From the NCBI GenBank assembly GCA_018873225.1, contig JAEILZ010000006.1, forward strand, positions 2,542,001 to 2,606,000: a stretch of 64,000 nt of DNA, written 5' to 3'. The position numbers and the translations under genes were made by a program. Position 1 is the first letter of the stretch; every line of letters starts with the position of its first letter. This document shows, piece by piece, positions 59,084-64,000 of the stretch. The notes under the pieces were generated by a model that worked only from the letters and a program-made list of their open reading frames with translations, did not search any database and was not told the origin of the DNA. Origin of the DNA: [Phialemoniopsis] sp. UDSM-2020. Lineage: Eukaryota; Ascomycota; Sordariomycetes; Thyridiales; Thyridiaceae.

Positions 59084-59962
59084 CTTTGCGAAGACAGCCG
59101 CTCCAGTGGAGCAGTCGGTCCTCAAGTGTAGATGCGAATAGGACGTATATGAGGTGAGCTCCCGATGAAGGGTTCCCGATGGTAATTGAGAAAGGCTGTT
59201 GATGGCGCAACGCTGGATGGAGGAGGTCTTAAGGGTTGCAACGCGCGCGATGCTCTCCGGTCGCGACACCAGGAATTTCTGGTCGATTGGACGCATTGAC
59301 CACGTCCTAGCGCGGTGTGGCTGGTGAGTTATTCGTACTGTAGAGAAGGTGGCGCTAGCCGACCCTTCTTGATACTGGAGTGCACAACCTCACCTCGATG
59401 GTCATCCATCTTGTCTAAAAGCAATCAGAAATGTTGAATATTCGCTCGACGTGGAAAAGGAATCCAAGTACTTAATTTTCTTCGATTCCGTGCATGGGCA
59501 CTTCATATAGCTACCGTAGCCACTTTCAGATCCACTCAGTTGACAGCTCTGTACCTATCTTTCCCCGGATCCAGATGAAGTACCTGCCTCTCCTTCCATC
59601 CACAGCCTCTAGCAGCACTAAATCAAGCTCATGAATCTCCGCGAGGGACAGTGGACGCTCATTTTCTCTATTGCAAACAGCAGGAACCTTTGACTTGTGC
59701 TCTTGTAGGCACCTGCCTACCTAGGTAAGATGATAACCTGCCCAGGTGGGTATCTGAGGCCATAATGCAGGTGCTTCGCACGAGGCTTTCCCGTGCTCGA
59801 GGAAGGCACGACAAGCATCGAACTGATTCCCCTTGTTCTTCGATTTCAAACCGTGATACTACGCTTTACCTTTCTCCCAATGTCTTTTCACTGCAAATTC
59901 TCACCCTTCTGTCCAACTTGTTTGCTCTCGGTTTCAAATCCGCTCCTGCCCGAAGAAGTCAA
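59084..59962. promoter_or_regulatory. Divergent intergenic region RSC9 / REC114-like gene
   Basis: 879 bp between the two chosen starts, with a TACCTAGGTA palindrome at 59719-59728. The frame of the plus-strand gene stays open from 59765, but 59765-59962 is pyrimidine-rich and reads as 5' UTR. Confidence 0.5.
59719..59728. repeat. TACCTAGGTA palindrome, copy 5
   Basis: Perfect copy in CCTACCTAGGTAAG, followed at 59738-59750 by a related CTGCCCAGGTGGG inverted repeat. Confidence 0.6.
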
Positions 59963-61835
59963 ATGAGCTGTCTGCACCCCCAGTTACGGCATGAGGCTTT
60001 CCACCTTAGACAGCTTTTAGTCAACGGAAAGCCACCGCCACGCAAAGCGGGAGAAGGAATTACTCTGATCTTCAAAGAAGAGAGAATTGCATCCGAAGAT
60101 GCTTCGTGGATCCACGGATCTACGCTTACCTATCGACAGAGTCTCATCCTACAGGTTGGATCACATGTCCTTGTAAGTACTCGAATAACTCTCTCTCTCT
60201 CTTACTCGCACTACAACTGAAACTATATGCAAAGCAACATTTGGATCTCGGGCAATTTGTCGGGGATTTGGCGGTGTGGTATGACATCAGTTATTCGCCA
60301 GACAAGTTGGCCGTGCAGTTCGCACACCAGGGGGACAGTTCAGCAAGTCTTGACCAGGATGTTGGGACTTGTCGGTATATGGTGTGTATACCCTCATATT
60401 ATTTATTCTATTCCAGGCTAATATTTAACAGGGTAAAAATGTCCGGATCCTTTGTTTCTTCTTTGGGGATTTCCGTGAATATCTTCAGACCACGCAAATA
60501 CTCACGGAAACAAAATTGCGACATCGCATAATAACCTCAAAAACGGCGTCTATGTCTCGAACCCAAAGTCAGGTTCATGCAAGAATTGTCAACCCAGTCG
60601 CTTTGAAGCGAGGGGCCTCGGTTGTCAGCACGGCCTCTCAGCCACCTTTACGACGACTGTCCCACTCATCCCTCGAGAGCCCCGGTCTCGATGTATCGTA
60701 CTTGAGATACAAACCGTCCTCCGTGTTTATCTCTGGCCTGCCTGCAACCGATCCAGGTCAGCTACGATCTGATGGGCCCGAGCAAACCAGGACTTCTGCT
60801 GTACCAATGCTACCTCCTTCACGCCTTAATCGAGATTCAAATGATGCGATCGTGACGTATCACTCAAGCTCCTCAAGTCACACATTTCCCAACTCTGCGT
60901 CAAATCCTTCAAGAGACGACACCTCACTGTCTCAGCAAAAGCAAGGCTCCCCCATCATCTCACCTCAGCCTCGTTCCTTAGCTGACCTCAAAAGGGATTA
61001 TCCACCTCGTCGCGAGTTGCCATTCAAGAGACAGAATAGCCTACATGACGTATTGGATACTCCACCTGAAGGGGGAAAGCAGGTGTGCGAAACAGCTATT
61101 ATGCAGAATGGGGAGCCAACGGCTCTGGTGTCGAAATGGAATCTGCCTGGATCGGAACAGATTTCCCAGGTAAAGCCACGGACGTTGAAAAGAACAGCAA
61201 CTTCAACCGTATCAAGCTTTGATGACAGGACGAGCAACACTTCCTTTTCTCAAGTGTTATCCACATCACGGGCGGCGGCGACGAAGAGAGCAGTCATTGA
61301 AGATGCCATCATAGAAGAAAACCAAGCACCCTCACCAAAGCGTACTCGATGGTCACGGACGTCAGGCGGTAGAATTCAGTCTCGATACAGCCTGCGAAGC
61401 GTGACGATGTCAGTGACACCGGAGGAAGGCAGCTCCGGCAACGATTCTCTTCGGTCTGGTTCACCTCCCTCTTTACAGACCCAAGCCACAGAGCTCCCAA
61501 GCCAGCTTCAAATGACTGGGGCAAGACCAGTGAAAGACAGTGTTTTGCAGACTGTGCCGAGAAAAGTGATGGATCTTGCGGTGCAGACCGTGTCAAGATC
61601 AGTAAAGGACACAGCTGTTCAAACGGGGCCTCCGAATATGGACCCTGCAGTCCTCATTCAGAAAACACTAGAGCTGACAGACAAATTCGATCAGAAATGG
61701 ATTCATGAAGTGGAGCTAGCACTCAAGAATATGACTCTGGATGAAGACGGCTGTCAGGGAATAGCTCAATCAGCTGCACAATGGTACATGGAGTTGTGGG
61801 AAGCTTGCCGAGATTTGCTCACCGAGCCAATGTAG
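59963..61835 (+). CDS. Candidate REC114/REC7-like meiotic protein
   Basis: Exons 59963-60172, 60235-60381 and 60432-61835, all joints in phase 0, 586 residues from MSCLHPQLRHEAF; an upstream in-frame start at 59765 would add 66. Residues 1 to about 150 look like a small beta-rich domain closed by a helix (EGITLIFKEERIASEDASWI; LAVWYDISYSPDKLAVQFAH; VRILCFFFGDFREYLQTTQI), the layout of the REC114 N-terminal PH-like domain. A long Ser/Pro/Arg-rich disordered middle follows (KRDYPPRRELPFKRQNSLHD; PSPKRTRWSRTSGGR), then three copies of a VKD..VQT repeat and a conserved-looking helical C-terminus (IQKTLELTDKFDQKWIHEVE), as in REC114. In fungi REC114 partners MEI4 to activate Spo11 breaks. The gene model is good, the identity is tentative. 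Confidence 0.6.
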
Positions 61836-62117
61836 GGACGTATTTGCTGATGGACATATGACTGAAAGAGCTTTATAGTCATGTCGGGATATGTCTATTT
61901 CTTGCACTTGAATGGATCATCATGAATGACAAAAATGGCACTGGCCTGGTCACAAACATGCTTTTTCTTTTCATCGGTCTATTAACTCTCTTCCTAGCTG
62001 TAAGACTGGCAACTGACCATCCCTCCCAGTCGTAACAGACCATGATATTTACCAGCTTCTGTATCGCCAGGGGGGCATGCCTGCAGGACAGGAAGGACCC
62101 TCATGCATCCCGACAGT

Positions 62118-63782
62118 TTACCGACCCTCAGTGACTCTGAAATGCTTATGTGCGATGGTGGGCTTTGCGTAGTTGCGCAGCATCTTCTCCCGGGTCGCGT
62201 CCGCCCGTCGCACCGTTTTGTGCTCCTGCTTCGCGAAACCTCGGCTCACACGGTCAGTCACACCGGTGAACCGCTCCTCGCCCGCTCGCACGACCGCACG
62301 GTGGTCACGACCAAACTGCTGGCGAGCAATCTGCCTCTCGCCGTTTGGTTCGGGGTCTTCGCCATTCTCGATGGCGAGCTGGTAGCGTTCGGCGCGCTCC
62401 TCGGGCGAGGGGTGATCGTGGAGGTTCTGGCGGAAATAGCGGTTCAAGGATCTGTGGCCTACAGACTTGCCCGAGGGTAGGTGCAGCTCGTACTCGTCGT
62501 AGAAGGCGGTATGGGCGTGCTTGTGGGCATGAGAGTGCCAGCCGTCCTTTTGATGGTGCGAGCGCGGGTCCGTCTTGGAGTGATGCGGGTGCTTCTCGAG
62601 ACGCTCGTACTGGTGGTACGAGCTGCCCGCTGGCACAGCAGTCAGATCGGCAGAATCCAAAGAAGATGCCGAGCTGTCCGTCTCCCATCCATCCTCTTCG
62701 GCCATGATTTCATCACCGTCCTCGCCCAGAATCGTCGTCGGTCTCTTCATGCCTAGTCTGGCACCACCATTGCGCTCGTCATCGTCCATCGACTCGTCCG
62801 AGTCCTCATCCTCATCGTCCGAGTAAGTGCTTCTGAAATCGTAGAACTCTCCAATTTCGAGCTGCTCGGTCTCTGTAGTGAACGGGATCTTGCAATGGCC
62901 CTTGTCACGCATGTGTGTCTGAATCGCGAAGACGTCCGACTTGTACTTGCCGCAGTACAGGCATTCGAATTCTTCACGAACGCGCTCCTGAAGGGAGCCA
63001 ATCAAGCCCTCGAGATCAACAAGATACTGCTTCTCGGGAATGAACATGCCGTGGAACCGCTCCATGTGGGCAGCATTGAGGATGACGGTGGGAGATTGAT
63101 AGTTGCAGAAGAGACACGCTTTGAGCGATGGTGCTGGCGCCGAAGCTCGGGACGGAGTGGGCGTGGAGCCTGATTTCTCGCTGGCATTAAGGTCCTCCTT
63201 CTCGACATCCATGTCCTCGCTGGATGGGTGGGGGTTGGCAGGTCGCTTGAGAGGCGAGGTGAGATCCTTGAGGTTGGTCTTCTTCATACCCTGGATCACC
63301 TGTGAGAACTCCTCCTCAGCATCAGGATCGACTTCGGCAGCCCCGTTGCGCTGGGGTTCGCCAAGTGAAAACGTCGAGCTGACAACAGAGCTAGCGTCGT
63401 CATGGTGCGATGTATCTGGTTTGCGCTGCATGGCCGCCTCCTTCGCTCTGTGCTTCTGGCCACTGATGTGGTTCTGGTACGAGTTCTCACTGTAATAGTT
63501 TCGCTGGCAGATATCGCAGAATTTCTCGTAGCGGGCCTTGTCTGCTTGCGCGGAGGTTGCGGCCTTGGCTTGTAGGACCTTCTCGTTGAAGACATCAGAC
63601 GAGATCGGGGGCAGAGACGCCACACGACGCTTGAGATTGTATCGGTGCCAGTCCTGTCGCATGTGCCCTTTCTGCAAGTCGCTGTTTCGGAAGGCTACTT
63701 GGCAAGTGTTACACGTGTAAGGGTGCGAGTCGGGCTTGTTGGAGTCTGCCGGAGCAGCCCTACTATTTGAGATTGTCGCCAT
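62118..63782 (-). CDS. REI1: Cytoplasmic pre-60S maturation factor REI1 (ZNF622)
   Basis: Single exon, 554 residues, start at 63782 in good context. Zinc fingers appear in order: YTCNTCQVAFRNSDLQKGHM (about residue 22), KFCDICQRNYYSENSYQNH (about 88), ACLFCNYQSPTVILNAAHM, then ECLYCGKYKSDVFAIQTHM. The spacer VDLEGLIGSLQERVREEFEC and EQLEIGEFYDFRSTYSDDED, and the C-terminal HLPSGKSVGHRSLNRYFRQN and YAKPTIAHKHFRVTEGR, are family hallmarks. Acidic and His-rich segments lie between. Rei1 probes the peptide exit tunnel and recycles the export factor Arx1 from cytoplasmic pre-60S particles. Convergent with the REC114-like gene across 282 bp. Confidence 0.95.
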   Translation of the reverse strand: MATISNSRAAPADSNKPDSHPYTCNTCQVAFRNSDLQKGHMRQDWHRYNLKRRVASLPPISSDVFNEKVLQAKAATSAQADKARYEKFCDICQRNYYSENSYQNHISGQKHRAKEAAMQRKPDTSHHDDASSVVSSTFSLGEPQRNGAAEVDPDAEEEFSQVIQGMKKTNLKDLTSPLKRPANPHPSSEDMDVEKEDLNASEKSGSTPTPSRASAPAPSLKACLFCNYQSPTVILNAAHMERFHGMFIPEKQYLVDLEGLIGSLQERVREEFECLYCGKYKSDVFAIQTHMRDKGHCKIPFTTETEQLEIGEFYDFRSTYSDDEDEDSDESMDDDERNGGARLGMKRPTTILGEDGDEIMAEEDGWETDSSASSLDSADLTAVPAGSSYHQYERLEKHPHHSKTDPRSHHQKDGWHSHAHKHAHTAFYDEYELHLPSGKSVGHRSLNRYFRQNLHDHPSPEERAERYQLAIENGEDPEPNGERQIARQQFGRDHRAVVRAGEERFTGVTDRVSRGFAKQEHKTVRRADATREKMLRNYAKPTIAHKHFRVTEGR

Positions 63783-64000
63783 GGTGTCACGGGGCTGGCT
63801 CTTTAGAATGTGCTAAAGACTCGATGATGTAGAAGGCGGTATTTCCCAGGAAAATAGAGGCTGCAGTGTCTGCGTGAATAGAGGTCAAGTCGAGTAGCTT
63901 GGGAGACTCAGAGATAGCCTTGTGGTAGAAGTGAACAGGGAAGCAATGATTGCTCTCGATGACGGCAAGACAATGTTGTGCGCCTTCGTGGGAAGAGGCC
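63783..64000. promoter_or_regulatory. REI1 upstream region, cut by the window edge
   Basis: 218 bp preceding the REI1 start. No other gene is visible. Confidence 0.5.

Noticed and set aside
59084..59296. Upstream extension of RSC9 by 71 residues
   Set aside because: The family N-terminus begins at the Met at 59083; the upstream stretch lacks similarity and lies in promoter-proximal DNA.

Overview
The window is nuclear DNA from a filamentous ascomycete (Pezizomycotina, most likely Sordariomycetes). The support is short introns (about 45-115 bp, most 50-65) with gtaagt-like donors and ctaac/ctgac branch sites, pyrimidine-rich promoters, several kilobase-scale intergenic gaps, and a set of conserved fungal genes. 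I see no transposon, no RIP-like AT-rich block, no tRNA or rRNA gene, no CRISPR array and no virus-derived gene. Species-level placement is not possible from what I can see.

Layout, left to right. 1-1259 (-) holds the 5' part of an RXT2-like Rpd3L histone-deacetylase subunit that runs off the left edge. 2117-5841 (+) is a TRAPPC11 / Foie-gras homologue, followed by a striking 50-bp perfect inverted repeat. 6982-8316 (-) is the mRNA cap methyltransferase ABD1, divergent from the proteasome lid subunit RPN7 (9101-10723, +). An alanine aminotransferase (11072-12579, -) is followed by a tiny three-exon mitochondrial ribosomal protein L33 (14387-14693, +). 15097-18779 (-) is a 1175-residue coiled-coil protein of unknown function. 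20052-20565 (+) is a small single-pass membrane protein. ENP2/NOL10 (20737-22727, -) is divergent from Mediator MED13 (23932-28478, +). Methylthioadenosine phosphorylase (28774-29847, -) is divergent from an ataxin-10/CTR86 homologue (30453-33712, +) that carries a 78-residue Asp/His tract. The multi-KH protein SCP160/vigilin (34295-38284, -) is separated by 5.2 kb from a STE20-type PAK kinase (43442-46388, +). A mitochondrially targeted short-chain dehydrogenase (48575-49739, -) is followed by 6.4 kb without recognisable genes. RSC9 (56101-59083, -) is divergent from a candidate REC114-type meiotic gene (59963-61835, +). The pre-60S factor REI1 (62118-63782, -) closes the window.

Functionally this is core housekeeping: chromatin and transcription (RXT2, RSC9, MED13, ABD1), ribosome biogenesis (ENP2, REI1), translation/mRNP (SCP160, L33), protein turnover (RPN7), trafficking (TRAPPC11), signalling (STE20) and metabolism (ALT, MTAP, SDR). 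There is no operon-like or secondary-metabolite cluster. The most unusual items are the inverted repeat after TRAPPC11, the Asp/His tract in the CTR86 homologue, two short palindromic words recurring only in intergenic DNA (TACCTAGGTA and TACGGAGTA), and two poorly known genes that may act in meiosis. Gene models were assembled by reading splice sites and checking that every exon keeps frame; none has transcript support here.
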